Shown here in pieces: positions 15,529 to 27,488 of a DNA stretch of 64,000 nucleotides. The notes under the pieces were generated by a model, which ran no database searches, was not told the DNA's origin, and saw nothing but the letters and a program-made list of their open reading frames with translations. The translations under genes and the position numbers were made by a program. Source of the stretch: Anaerotruncus rubiinfantis (GTDB lineage Bacteria > Bacillota > Clostridia > Oscillospirales > Ruminococcaceae); the NCBI RefSeq assembly GCF_900078395.1, contig NZ_FKLA01000009.1, forward strand, positions 2,114,083 through 2,178,082, in the 5' to 3' direction. The first letter of the stretch is position 1; every line of letters begins with the position of its first letter.

Positions 15529-15684
15529 AATCTATAGGGGGGTGAGGGTGTGAAGATATCTTTTACGTGGCTTTCACAGCCGCCTCATATTTACAACTTT
15601 ATAGTCTCAATATACCATACTTGCCAGGTGTGTGCAACCGCAATTCCCACCCTCCCTGCAAAATTGAAGAAATCATGCAGAAAC

Positions 15685-15722
15685 GAGCGCCTTCCATGGC
15701 AAAAATGCCATGGAAGGCGCTC
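15685..15722. terminator. Long perfect hairpin after the surface-protein gene
   Basis: 17-base perfect arms (15685-15701, 15706-15722) around a 4-base A/T loop, 28 bases after the stop codon of the minus-strand gene. It lacks a proper T tail, so it may protect the mRNA 3' end or act with the downstream hairpin rather than being a simple terminator. Confidence 0.55.
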
Positions 15723-15749
15723 GAAACACCGTTTTGATAGCAATCTGCG

Positions 15750-18700
15750 TCAATCATCTTCCTGATTCCTGCGATAAAGCCATACGCCGAGCGTAATGCC
15801 GCCCGCCGCCAGCGCGGCCGCTGCCACTACAAGCACCGCAAACAACCCAAATCGTTTGGAATCCATCGGTTCGCCGCCAACCGGCCGCGCTCCGGAGGAC
15901 TCCTCCGAGGAGGAATCCTCATCCTCTTCCGCCTTGATCACAATATCCGGTTCCTCCTCTTCGGAATCTTCCGGCTCGCTCATGGGCTCCTCTTTTGACG
16001 AAGCGGAGCTCGTCGAAGAGGACGGCGTCCACGTCGGGGCGGCGGGCGTCCAGGCTGAAGGAGGCGTCCAGGCCGTCGAAGAGGAAATCACCGGCGCGTA
16101 GTTGCCGGAGCTGCTCGCCTTGCTGCTACTGCTGCTTTTTGAACTGGAGGAAGATTTCGAGGAGGAGCTGGACGAATCATAAAGCGAAGCCAGCGTCTTC
16201 ATCGTATAGCTGTCACGGGAGGAAGGGATGCGGTCGATGTCCCGTCCATAGATGGTGATTGTCTCCCCGTTGGAACGGCGCAGCACCAGCGTAACCGAGC
16301 GGCCTTCCAGCTCGCGCAGGACATCCGCCGCCATCGAGGTGCGCGACCCAACGCTGACCCGCACGGTATCTCCACGGTCCGCATCGCTGATGCGGTCGAT
16401 CACATCCTCCCAAAATTCGGAAACCTCATAATCGTCGTCATCGTCATCATCGTCATCATCGTCGTCATCCGAATCGTCCACCATAAACCGGAAGGTTGTC
16501 ATTGTTGTGGCGGTGAATTCCGCATAATAATAGCTGCCGCTGCGGTAGATCGAAACGCCAAGTTCATCCCCGCCGCTGGTGCGTACATAATAGTCCTCCG
16601 AACGGTCAAAGCCACTGGGCAGCGCGACCTTCAGCCGGACCGGCGTGCGGGCGGTCACATATGAACTTCCATCCCACAGGCGCGCCGTGAATTGCAGCTT
16701 GGCCTTCCCGGAAGGACTCTGCTGGGAAATTTCGACCGTGGCGGTACCATAGCTGAGCTGGGAAGCCATTGCCGCGCCGTAAGCATAATTATCCGCATCG
16801 TCCGGCATTCTTCTGCTTGAAGAGAAGGAGGTGTCGTAGGAGACACGAACGCGTTCCCGCACCCCATGCACATTGGCATACAGGTTGCCGAGCCGGGTGA
16901 CCGCAGTGGCGTTCAGCCGCTTCTTTTCGGACGCGCTCATGTTGCGAACCGCCCTAACGATCTCATCGATCGTATCCATATCGTTCGCCGCAACCGCATT
17001 GTCCGCCATCCACTGGTTGATCTGCGATGCGGTCGGCGTACCGACGGAGGATTTTTTTGTGATCTTGGTGCTGGAATTGTTCACGGTCAGCGGGAATTGA
17101 TTTTTAAGCGTATAGTTTACCGCTGCCGCGCTGTCGAGCGAAGCCGATGTGAGCGTCGCAGTTACCTGCGTGTCCTGAAACGCCGATCCGGCGCTGCTGA
17201 AATGCCCGCTCACGGCACCAAGCCGCAAAGTATCCCCGCCGGCCATATTGTTAAAGCTGTAGCTGAGATGCGAAAGCGAAAGGGAGGTTGTGCCGTCATA
17301 GGGCTTGCTCGCCGAAAGCAGGTTGAGCGTAACCTCCCGCTTAACGATCTCAAAACTCCCGCTCTGCAAACTAATGACATAATTGGGATAACTGCCATTC
17401 AATTTGAACGGATAAGTTTTCACCGTATTCCCGCTTTCGCGGGTCAGAAGCCCGCTTCCCAGTTCGGCTTCAGCCTTTGCCAGCAGATCGGCGGACAGGT
17501 CCGCCGACACGCTGTAGCCATATGCCGCAGGGTCTGCGTCCCCGTATGTTTTCTTCTGGTTCGCGTTTGGCGTGACAGTCACCGGCAGCGCTTGAACTTC
17601 GTAGTTTTTCCCCACAAAATCGACCGTATAATTGGCATTTGCCGCAAAACCGTCCTTCGTGATGGCATAGCTTCCAGCGCCCGGCCCGACGCTGCACGAA
17701 AGATTGCCCAGTTCCTTCTTGACCGCGGCCGCATCGTATCCAGCCGAGACCGAAACGTCGTATTCCACAGGGATCGTTTCCGCCGCAGTACTGCCCGGCA
17801 CATAGTAACGCCACTGACCCTCTTTCGGCGTCACCGTAACCGGCAGCGCGTTGATTGTGAACTGCGCGGCGGAGATGGAGATATCGTAGTTCGGGTTCCC
17901 CGCATTCGTCACCGTGCCGAGCCCGATCGGATAACTCCCCGCATTTTCGCCCGCAGCGCGCGAAAGGCTTCCGGTCAGAACGTTCCCCAGGTCGGCGCCG
18001 TCCGAATTGCGCAGGACACGGAAGGTGAGCGCCGGATCAGGGTCCGGTGTCCCAGGACGGTAGGTCTTGGCAAGGCCGGCGGTGGGCGACACCGTGATAG
18101 GCAGCCGCGAAATTGTGAAATTCACGCCACTGGTAAAATGGATCGTGTAATCCTCGGAGACGGTCAGGCTTCCTTGCTCGATTGCATAGTTGCCCGCATT
18201 TTCCCCCGGGTCGCGGGAAAGTGTACCGGTAAACTGAGGCGCTTGTGGCATTCCCTCCGCGACCGAATAGTCATACGTCAGCGCCGGGTCTGTGGCGCCG
18301 TAAACCTTTCCCTGTCCGCTTTTCGGTGTGACGGTGACCGTCCGCTTGGCCACATCAACCGAAACGCTGACTGTCAGATTCGTATATTCCGTATCGGCCG
18401 GAGTCGTCGTCGGTCTAAAGGTCGCCTGATAGGTGTGTGTGCCCGCGTCCGGTTTGGCGGTCTTGTCGGTGTCCGACCAACTGAAGGACCCCGCAACCGT
18501 CTCGCTTCCGGCTTTGGCGGTGCCGGTCAGCTTTGATTCCGAAAGCGCCTGTCCGTAGGTGATCCCCGACGCCTGCATATTTTCGTAGCTCAGCGCAATA
18601 CTGGTCGTCACCGGAGTAGAGTTCGCCGGCACCCCTTCCGATGATCCCAAATCCGCCGATGAACTGCTGCCTGGCAGAATCGGGTCCTCCTGTGCAAAAA

Positions 18701-18779
18701 CGCTCATTCCGGACAGCGCCACTGTCAAAACGGCGGTTAAAATAAGCAGCCAGAAAAGCGGCCGGTTTGCATTTTTCAT
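15750..18779 (-). CDS. Large cell-surface protein with MBG/YDG repeats, poly-Asp tract and C-terminal membrane anchor
   Basis: 1009 residues. Signal peptide (about 1-29, cleaved after VFAQ), Ser/Pro linker, then about four MBG-2-like domains from about residue 60 to 480, each with Y(G)..DPA..Y and a GENAG.Y-type loop and ending in L/P-ITV-TP, followed by a YDG domain (KPYDGTTSL). After a helical region comes a beta domain, a run of 15 or so acidic residues (DDSDDDDDDD), another domain, a long Ser-rich stretch, an acidic stretch and a membrane helix near residue 975-1000 with a WLYRRNQEDD tail. There is no LPXTG motif, so it is membrane- not sortase-anchored. Repeats of this class are usual in adhesins. 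AAGGGGGA precedes the ATG. Confidence 0.8.
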   Translation of the reverse strand: MKNANRPLFWLLILTAVLTVALSGMSVFAQEDPILPGSSSSADLGSSEGVPANSTPVTTSIALSYENMQASGITYGQALSESKLTGTAKAGSETVAGSFSWSDTDKTAKPDAGTHTYQATFRPTTTPADTEYTNLTVSVSVDVAKRTVTVTPKSGQGKVYGATDPALTYDYSVAEGMPQAPQFTGTLSRDPGENAGNYAIEQGSLTVSEDYTIHFTSGVNFTISRLPITVSPTAGLAKTYRPGTPDPDPALTFRVLRNSDGADLGNVLTGSLSRAAGENAGSYPIGLGTVTNAGNPNYDISISAAQFTINALPVTVTPKEGQWRYYVPGSTAAETIPVEYDVSVSAGYDAAAVKKELGNLSCSVGPGAGSYAITKDGFAANANYTVDFVGKNYEVQALPVTVTPNANQKKTYGDADPAAYGYSVSADLSADLLAKAEAELGSGLLTRESGNTVKTYPFKLNGSYPNYVISLQSGSFEIVKREVTLNLLSASKPYDGTTSLSLSHLSYSFNNMAGGDTLRLGAVSGHFSSAGSAFQDTQVTATLTSASLDSAAAVNYTLKNQFPLTVNNSSTKITKKSSVGTPTASQINQWMADNAVAANDMDTIDEIVRAVRNMSASEKKRLNATAVTRLGNLYANVHGVRERVRVSYDTSFSSSRRMPDDADNYAYGAAMASQLSYGTATVEISQQSPSGKAKLQFTARLWDGSSYVTARTPVRLKVALPSGFDRSEDYYVRTSGGDELGVSIYRSGSYYYAEFTATTMTTFRFMVDDSDDDDDDDDDDDDDYEVSEFWEDVIDRISDADRGDTVRVSVGSRTSMAADVLRELEGRSVTLVLRRSNGETITIYGRDIDRIPSSRDSYTMKTLASLYDSSSSSSKSSSSSKSSSSSKASSSGNYAPVISSSTAWTPPSAWTPAAPTWTPSSSTSSASSKEEPMSEPEDSEEEEPDIVIKAEEDEDSSSEESSGARPVGGEPMDSKRFGLFAVLVVAAAALAAGGITLGVWLYRRNQEDD

Positions 18780-19154
18780 ACTGAATCCCCCTTAAAAACA
18801 GGTTCCTTCCTATATATATGTATCTGCTTTTCAAACTCTGGTTGGACAAATCCGAAGATCTGCTTAAAATTTGGGCAGATACTTGGAAATGCCCATAGAA
18901 ACGCCGTGGATATTTCCTATAATAATAGTAACAGAATTTCTGAAATTTACTTCACAATTTTCATAAAATAACAAAATCTCAGGGATTGTCTGCCTGATAC
19001 TTACATTTTACTCCTATATATCGTCAAATTCAACAGCATATCCTTGGAAAAACTGCCATTTTGCACCTCAGCCCTTTTAAAGTTGCAAAAATCCGTGTTA
19101 AGATTGCGTTAATAAAAAGTTATCATAAAATTTCCATATGTTCACTATTTTTTC

Positions 19155-19183
19155 TTGATATTATCAAAAACTTATAGTACAAT
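19155..19183 (+). promoter_or_regulatory. Upstream promoter toward the V-ATPase operon
   Basis: TTGATA, 17 bases, TACAAT, about 250 bases before the first operon gene. Confidence 0.6.
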
Positions 19184-19317
19184 ATAGCTGTTGTCTTAAA
19201 ATTTTGACCGGTTTTTACAGCGGAATCGCATAAAAATTGGAGGTTATTTTTATATTTAATCCCAATTTTTTGTTGAGAAATTATTATTCTTCGTCTAAAA
19301 ATAATCAATCGCTTATA

Positions 19318-19346
19318 TTGATTGTTTACCAGAATTGTTATACAAT
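19318..19346 (+). promoter_or_regulatory. Proximal promoter of the V-ATPase operon
   Basis: TTGATT, 17 bases, TACAAT, with predicted start about 80 bases before the first start codon. Confidence 0.65.
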
Positions 19347-19433
19347 ATTATTCAATAGGTCTAAAACCGGGTAACTTTATTTGACCCAAATAGGAACTAT
19401 TATATAAATTTTATAGGAATTGGTGGTGAGAAA

Positions 19434-19742
19434 ATGGAGCAAGAGACCATCCGGGCTGTCCGGGAGGCTGAACTTGAAGCCGAGCAGATCGAGAAAGCTG
19501 CTACGCAAGAGCGCAAAAACATTCTGGCAAAGGCGCAGGCGGAGGCTTCGCAGACGATTTCGCAGATGACCGCCGAGGCAAAAGCCAGGGCGGCCGCGGC
19601 GCTTGACGCGGCCCGCGAAAACAGCAAGTCCCTGCAGACCGATGCAGTGGCTGCTTCCAAACAGGAAATCGCGGAACTTCACGAGCGCGCGAAGGCCAAG
19701 GCTGGCGAGGTCCGCAATCTGATCCTGACCGAACTGATCTAG
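19434..19742 (+). CDS. V/A-type ATPase peripheral stalk subunit H (G-like)
   Basis: 102 residues, almost wholly one charged amphipathic helix rich in Ala, Glu, Lys and Gln, with no membrane part. It corresponds to AhaH / E. hirae NtpF, the partner of subunit E in the two peripheral stalks that keep the A3B3 head from turning. Identity rests on its place as the first gene of the operon and its coiled-coil composition. GGTGGTGAG stands before the ATG. The start of subunit I follows 39 bases after. Confidence 0.85.
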   Translation: MEQETIRAVREAELEAEQIEKAATQERKNILAKAQAEASQTISQMTAEAKARAAAALDAARENSKSLQTDAVAASKQEIAELHERAKAKAGEVRNLILTELI

Positions 19743-19781
19743 CGCGTTCCCCCATTCCACCAAAAAGGAGGCATCCGTTCT

Positions 19782-22287
<2,506 letters not shown>

Positions 22288-22331
22288 TGGCGGATGATGA
22301 CCGTACTTATTTTAGTTAGGAGAACTCTGCT

Positions 22332-22919
22332 ATGACAGGACTCGAAAAAATCTTAAAGCAGATTCACGACGAAGCCCAGCAGAAGGCGGACGAGGTCATC
22401 GCGCAGGCCAAAACCGAAGCGGCCCAGATCGTTGAGAATGCCAAAGCGGAAGCGAAGATCCAGTGCGGCTATATCGACGAGCAGTCCGAAACGGCGGTGC
22501 AGAACTACATTGCTTCCACCAAATCCGCCGCCGACCTTGCGCGTCGGCGCGCGATCCTCACCGCAAAGCAGGAGATCATCGGCGCGGCCATCGCGGACGC
22601 GCAGCAGTCGATCTATTCCCTGCCGGATGCGGACTACTTCGCCCTGATTCTGAAAATGGCCGGAAAATTTGCGCTCGCGCAGGACGGCGAGATCCTTTTC
22701 TCCCCCCGCGACTTGGCGCGCCTGCCCGCCGGCTTTGCGGAAAGCCTTGGCAAGGTGATTTCGGGCGAAAAGCTCACCATTTCCAAAGAGACCCGCGACA
22801 TTGACGGCGGTTTCGTGCTGGTGTACGGCGGCATCGAGGAAAACTGCTCGATCGAAGCCCTCTTCTACGCCGCGCGCGAAGACCTGCAGGATAAGGTACA
22901 GGAGCTCCTCTTTGCATAA
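22332..22919 (+). CDS. ntpE: V/A-type ATPase peripheral stalk subunit E
   Basis: 195 residues. The first about 90 residues are an Ala/Glu/Lys-rich coiled coil (DEAQQKADEVIAQAK) that pairs with subunit H; the C-terminal about 100 residues form the globular domain that grips subunit B (DIDGGFVLVYGGIEENCS is the conserved late segment). GGAG precedes the ATG at normal spacing. It lies between the K and C genes as in other clostridial operons. Confidence 0.92.
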   Translation: MTGLEKILKQIHDEAQQKADEVIAQAKTEAAQIVENAKAEAKIQCGYIDEQSETAVQNYIASTKSAADLARRRAILTAKQEIIGAAIADAQQSIYSLPDADYFALILKMAGKFALAQDGEILFSPRDLARLPAGFAESLGKVISGEKLTISKETRDIDGGFVLVYGGIEENCSIEALFYAAREDLQDKVQELLFA

Positions 22920-22954
22920 GATGCGCGTAATCCCAGATAAAGGAGGTTTAAGCA

Positions 22955-23932
22955 ATGTCTTCTGATTTGTCATATATCTATGCGGTTGCGCGCATCCGCT
23001 CCAATGAACTGACCCTCTTTTCCAGCCAGACGATCGAACAGCTCCTTGCGACCAAAAGCTACAGCGAATGCATGCGTCTGCTCATGGACAAAGGCTGGGG
23101 CGACCTTGCGGTCGCGAACCCCACCGCTGAAGAGCTGCTCGCGATGGAACGGGAAAAGACTTGGGAAGTGATCCGCGAAGTGGTAGACGACATGTCGGTG
23201 TTCGACGTGTTCCTCTACGCGAACGACTACCACAATCTCAAAGCGGCCATCAAGCAGGTCTGTACCGGCGACGAGGATTTCGGCATCTACATGAAAAACG
23301 GCACGGTGGATGTGGACCTGATCCTCACCTGCCTGCGCGACCGGAATTTCGCCATGCTGCCTGAAGGCATGCGCGCCGCGGCCGAAGAGGGCTACAACGC
23401 GCTCGCTCGCACCCATGACGGCCAGCTGTGCGACATCATCATCGACCGCGCGGCGCTCGAAGCGATTTACAAAGCGGGCAAGGATTCGGAAAACGAGCTG
23501 ATCCGCAAGTATGCCGAGATGACCGTCGTGGCGGCGGATGTGAAGATCGCGGTGCGTTGCCACCGCACCGGCAAACCCCTCGAATTCATCCGCCGGGCAC
23601 TGTGCCCATGCGACAGTCTCGATGTAACCCGCCTCGCGCGCGCCGCGATGGAAGGGGTTGATTCGATCGGCAATTGCCTTTCCTCAACCGAATTTGCCGC
23701 AGGCGCCCCGATCCTGGAGCAGTCCTCTGCGGCGTTTGAGCGGTACTGTGACAACGCGATCATCGAGATGATCCAGTCGCAGCAGTATGTGGCCCACGGC
23801 GTCGGCCCGCTGGCCGCCTATATCCTTGGCCGTGAAAACGAGATCAAAACAGTTCGGATCATCCTTTCGGGCAAGCTCAACGGCCTGCCGGACAGCGTGG
23901 TCCGGGAAAGGGTAAGGGATATGTATGTATAA
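22955..23932 (+). CDS. ntpC: V/A-type ATPase subunit C (central stalk adaptor)
   Basis: 325 residues, all-helical, no membrane segment. It matches the V-ATPase d/AC39 family: DLSYIYAVARIRSNELTLFS at the start, FLYANDYHNLKAAIKQV (about 88-104), and PLAAYILGRENEIKTVRIIL near the end. It is the funnel that couples the central shaft D/F to the K ring. AAAGGAGGT before the ATG. Its last 8 bases overlap the subunit F gene. Confidence 0.93.
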   Translation: MSSDLSYIYAVARIRSNELTLFSSQTIEQLLATKSYSECMRLLMDKGWGDLAVANPTAEELLAMEREKTWEVIREVVDDMSVFDVFLYANDYHNLKAAIKQVCTGDEDFGIYMKNGTVDVDLILTCLRDRNFAMLPEGMRAAAEEGYNALARTHDGQLCDIIIDRAALEAIYKAGKDSENELIRKYAEMTVVAADVKIAVRCHRTGKPLEFIRRALCPCDSLDVTRLARAAMEGVDSIGNCLSSTEFAAGAPILEQSSAAFERYCDNAIIEMIQSQQYVAHGVGPLAAYILGRENEIKTVRIILSGKLNGLPDSVVRERVRDMYV

Positions 23933-24248
23933 AGTAGCAGTCATCGGGGATCGCGACAGCATCTATGGCTTCGCGGCGCTCGGACTGGATACCTATCCCG
24001 TCACCGAGCCCGACCAGGCAGCCAGGCAGCTCAAGGACCTCGCGGAAGGCGAATACGCCGTGATTTATATCACCGAAGCGCTCGCCGAGGCCCTTGCGGA
24101 ACAGCTGGAAATATACCGCAGCGCTCCCCTCCCCGCAATCATACCCATCCCCGGCGTTTCCGGAAATACCGGGATGGGTATCCGAAATGTGAAAAAATCG
24201 GTGGAGCAGGCAGTTGGCTCCGACATCATTTTCAATAATGATAACTAA
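23925..24248 (+). CDS. ntpG: V/A-type ATPase subunit F (central shaft)
   Basis: 107 residues with a Rossmann-like alpha/beta fold: MYKVAVIGDRDSIYGFAALG is the standard opening, and PAIIPIPGVSGNTGMG the conserved turn before the C-terminal helix. It binds subunit D in the rotating shaft (called NtpG in E. hirae, F elsewhere). Starts within the last 8 bases of subunit C. Confidence 0.93.
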   Translation: MYKVAVIGDRDSIYGFAALGLDTYPVTEPDQAARQLKDLAEGEYAVIYITEALAEALAEQLEIYRSAPLPAIIPIPGVSGNTGMGIRNVKKSVEQAVGSDIIFNNDN

Positions 24249-24271
24249 GTGTAAGCAGGTGAGTTGAAAAA

Positions 24272-26047
24272 ATGAGCAAAGGTACGATAAAAAAGGTCGC
24301 CGGCCCGCTGGTTATCGCTGAAGGGATGCGCGACGCCAACATGTTTGACGTTGTGCGCGTCAGTGACCAGCGCCTGATCGGTGAAATCATCGAGATTCAC
24401 GGAGACCAGGCTTCCGTCCAGGTCTATGAGGAGACCTCCGGCCTCGGCCCGGGCGAACCGGTAGAATCCACCGGCGCCCCGATGAGCGTCGAACTTGGAC
24501 CAGGACTGATCCAGAGCATCTACGACGGCATTCAGCGCCCGCTGGACGCCATCATGGAAGCGACCGGGCACAACAACCTCGAGCGCGGCATCGAAGTCCC
24601 CTCCCTGAACCGCGAAAATAAATGGCATTTTGTTCCGTCCGTCAAGGCGGGCGACGCGGTTGAGGCCGGCGATATCATTGGCGCCGTCCAGGAGACCAAG
24701 ATCGTCCTGCATAAGATCATGGTCCCTTATGGCATCTCCGGAAAGATCAAGACCATCAGCGAGGGTGATTACACCGTCGTCGACGTGGTTGCAACAGTCG
24801 AAACCGATTCCGGCGAAGAAAAGTCCCTCACCCTGATGCAGCGCTGGCCGGTCCGCCGCGGCAGGCCGTATGCAGAAAAACTCCCGCCCGATATGCCGCT
24901 TGTCACCGGCCAGCGTGTCATCGACGCCCTGTTCCCGATCGCCAAGGGCGGCGTCGCGGCTGTCCCGGGCCCGTTCGGTTCCGGCAAGACGGTCGTCCAG
25001 CACCAGCTGGCGAAATGGGCAGAAGCGGATATCGTCGTCTACATCGGCTGCGGTGAGCGCGGTAACGAGATGACCGACGTTCTGAACGAATTCCCCGAGC
25101 TGAAAGACCCAAAAACCGGTTACTCCCTGATGGAGCGCACCGTGCTGATCGCGAATACCTCGGATATGCCGGTTGCGGCGCGTGAGGCTTCGATCTACAC
25201 CGGCATCACCATCGCGGAATATTTCCGCGACATGGGCTACTCGGTCGCGCTGATGGCCGACTCGACCTCCCGCTGGGCGGAAGCGCTGCGCGAGATGTCC
25301 GGCCGCCTCGAAGAGATGCCCGGCGAGGAAGGTTACCCCGCTTATCTCGGAAGCCGTCTGGCGCAGTTCTATGAGCGCGCGGGCCGCGTGCACACCCTTG
25401 GCAGGGAGGGCCGCGAGGGCGCCCTGTCGGTCATCGGCGCGGTTTCCCCGGCCGGCGGCGATATCTCCGAGCCGGTCACCCAGGCGACGCTGCGTATCGT
25501 CAAGGTCTTCTGGAGCCTCGACTCCGACCTGGCGTATCAGCGCCATTTCCCCGCGATCAACTGGCTGACCAGTTATTCGCTCTATTCCGACAACACCTCT
25601 GTCTGGTTTAACGCAAATGTCCATCCGGACTGGTCCGACCTGCGCGCGCGCCTCATGCGGATGCTGCAGGACGAGGCCGAGCTCGACGAGATTGTCAAGC
25701 TGGTCGGTATGGACGCGCTCTCCGCGCCCGACCGTCTGAAGCTTGAGACGGCCCGTTCGATCCGTGAGGACTTCCTGCATCAGAACGCCTTCCACGAGAC
25801 GGATACCTACACGCCGCTCGAGAAACAGTACCTGATGATGAAGCTTGTGCTCGAATTCTATGACACCACCCTCGACGCGCTCAAAAAAGGTGCTTCGATT
25901 GACGCACTGGTCAAACTGCCAGTGCGCGAGCGGATCGGCCGTTTCAAATACATCGAGGACGATAAAGTCCAGGCAGAGTACGAGCAGATCAAAAAGACTT
26001 TGTCCGATGAAGCCGCAGCGCTTCTCGCGCAGAAGGAGGAAGACTAA
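24272..26047 (+). CDS. ntpA: V/A-type ATPase catalytic subunit A
   Basis: 591 residues, the family's usual length. Walker A GPFGSGKT is at 233-240 (Lys239), followed by the arginine-rich GCGERGNEM stretch and the catalytic Glu there, Walker B-like [14 protein letters not shown], and [21 protein letters not shown]. The non-homologous insertion of about 90 residues that marks A subunits precedes the P-loop. Three A and three B subunits form the nucleotide-binding head in the cytosol. The stop codon shares a base with the ATG of subunit B. Confidence 0.97.
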   Translation: MSKGTIKKVAGPLVIAEGMRDANMFDVVRVSDQRLIGEIIEIHGDQASVQVYEETSGLGPGEPVESTGAPMSVELGPGLIQSIYDGIQRPLDAIMEATGHNNLERGIEVPSLNRENKWHFVPSVKAGDAVEAGDIIGAVQETKIVLHKIMVPYGISGKIKTISEGDYTVVDVVATVETDSGEEKSLTLMQRWPVRRGRPYAEKLPPDMPLVTGQRVIDALFPIAKGGVAAVPGPFGSGKTVVQHQLAKWAEADIVVYIGCGERGNEMTDVLNEFPELKDPKTGYSLMERTVLIANTSDMPVAAREASIYTGITIAEYFRDMGYSVALMADSTSRWAEALREMSGRLEEMPGEEGYPAYLGSRLAQFYERAGRVHTLGREGREGALSVIGAVSPAGGDISEPVTQATLRIVKVFWSLDSDLAYQRHFPAINWLTSYSLYSDNTSVWFNANVHPDWSDLRARLMRMLQDEAELDEIVKLVGMDALSAPDRLKLETARSIREDFLHQNAFHETDTYTPLEKQYLMMKLVLEFYDTTLDALKKGASIDALVKLPVRERIGRFKYIEDDKVQAEYEQIKKTLSDEAAALLAQKEED

Positions 26048-27447
26048 TGCCCAAGGAATACAGGACAATCCAGGAGGTTGCGGGTCCTCTGATGCTGGTG
26101 CGTGGCGTTGAAGGCGTCACCTACGACGAACTCGGTGAGATCGAACTCGCTTCCGGCGAGAAACGCCGCTGCAAGGTGCTGGAGATCGATGGCAGCAATG
26201 CGCTGGTTCAGCTGTTCGAATCCTCCACTGGTATCAACCTTTCCAATTCCCGCGTGCGGTTTCTCGGCCGCACGATGGAGCTGGGCGTTTCTGAAGATAT
26301 GCTTTCCCGCGTATTTGACGGACTCGGCCGTCCGATCGATAACGGCCCGGAAATCCTGCCGGAAAAACGCATGGACATCAACGGCCTGCCGATGAACCCG
26401 ACCGCCCGCAATTACCCGCAGGAGTTCATCCAGACCGGCGTTTCGGCCATCGACGGCCTGAACACCCTGGTCCGCGGCCAAAAGCTGCCGATCTTCTCGG
26501 CGTCCGGCCTGCCGCACGCGAACCTCGCCGCGCAGATCGCGCGCCAGGCGAAGGTGCGCGGCACCACCGAACCGTTCGCGGTCGTCTTTGCCGCGATGGG
26601 CATCACCTTCGAGGAATCGAACTTCTTCATCAACTCGTTTAGGGAAACCGGCGCGCTCGACCGCACGGTACTCTTCATCAACCTCGCAAACGACCCGGCT
26701 GTCGAACGTATCGCAACCCCGCGTATGGCGCTGACCGCCGCTGAATTTCTCGCCTTTGAAAAGGGCATGCACGTGCTGGTCATCCTCACCGACATCACCA
26801 ACTACGCCGACGCGCTGCGTGAGGTTTCCGCGGCCCGCAAGGAAGTCCCCGGACGCCGCGGCTACCCTGGCTACATGTACACCGACCTCGCGTCGATCTA
26901 CGAGCGCGCCGGACGCCAGCGCGGCAGGAACGGCTCAATCACCATGATCCCGATTCTGACGATGCCGGAGGACGACAAAACCCACCCAATCCCAGACCTC
27001 ACCGGTTACATCACCGAAGGTCAGATCATCCTCTCCCGTGACCTGTACCGCAAGGGCGTCACCCCGCCGATCGACGTGCTGCCTTCCCTCTCGAGGCTTA
27101 AGGACAAGGGCATCGGCGAAGGCAAAACCCGCGCCGACCATTCGAACGTCTTAAATCAGCTGTTTGCGGCGTACGCGCGCGGCAAGGACGCGAAGGAACT
27201 CATGGTCATCCTTGGCGAAGCGGCTCTGACCGACATCGACCTGCTCTATGCGAAGTTTGCCGACGCGTTTGAGCGCCACTTCGTCTCGCAGGGCTACACC
27301 GCCAACCGCGACATTGAAGAGACCCTGCGGATCGGCTGGCAGCTGCTTTCGATCCTGCCGAGAAGTGAGCTCAAACGTATCAAGGACGAATTCCTCGACG
27401 AGCATTACGGCAAATACGGCGATATCCTTGCAGAGGAAGAAGCCTGA
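26047..27447 (+). CDS. ntpB: V/A-type ATPase regulatory subunit B
   Basis: 466 residues. The usual Walker A motif is replaced by [15 protein letters not shown] (about 156-170), as in all non-catalytic B subunits, and the conserved [20 protein letters not shown] segment lies near the end. It supplies the arginine finger at the A/B interface ([22 protein letters not shown] region). One-base overlap with subunit A secures coupled translation. Confidence 0.97.
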   Translation: MPKEYRTIQEVAGPLMLVRGVEGVTYDELGEIELASGEKRRCKVLEIDGSNALVQLFESSTGINLSNSRVRFLGRTMELGVSEDMLSRVFDGLGRPIDNGPEILPEKRMDINGLPMNPTARNYPQEFIQTGVSAIDGLNTLVRGQKLPIFSASGLPHANLAAQIARQAKVRGTTEPFAVVFAAMGITFEESNFFINSFRETGALDRTVLFINLANDPAVERIATPRMALTAAEFLAFEKGMHVLVILTDITNYADALREVSAARKEVPGRRGYPGYMYTDLASIYERAGRQRGRNGSITMIPILTMPEDDKTHPIPDLTGYITEGQIILSRDLYRKGVTPPIDVLPSLSRLKDKGIGEGKTRADHSNVLNQLFAAYARGKDAKELMVILGEAALTDIDLLYAKFADAFERHFVSQGYTANRDIEETLRIGWQLLSILPRSELKRIKDEFLDEHYGKYGDILAEEEA

Positions 27448-27488
27448 TGACGCCGCGATTCAATTTATGGGAAAGGGGTGATTGACCC

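Larger units (their letters stand above)
15243..15749. other. Intergenic region between the surface protein gene and the export operon
   Basis: 507 bases without a convincing gene. It holds a 17-base-pair perfect hairpin (15685-15722), a second hairpin with a T7 tail on the minus strand (15484-15528), a small inverted repeat GGAAAG/CTTTCC near 15418-15435 and an inverted repeat CCGACT/AGTCGG near 15293-15312 upstream of the export operon. A possible weak export-operon promoter (TTCACC, 16, TAAAAT, minus strand) lies near 15330-15355. A plus-strand frame starting with GTG at 15550 is discounted because its second half is the hairpin. Confidence 0.5.
18780..19433. other. Long AT-rich divergent intergenic region
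   Basis: 654 bases at far lower GC than the genes around it, separating the surface protein gene from the V-ATPase operon. No coding region is supported. It contains two plus-strand promoters (19155-19183, 19318-19346), an imperfect inverted repeat AAAAATTGG/CCAATTTTT (about 19232-19270) between them, and near the surface gene three copies of a GCAGAT(AC/CT)-type word (about 18815-18890). Confidence 0.6.

Noticed and set aside
15550..15765. Plus-strand frame of 71 codons with a G-rich site before a GTG
   Set aside because: Its second half is the perfect hairpin and the end of the minus-strand surface gene; composition is not protein-like.
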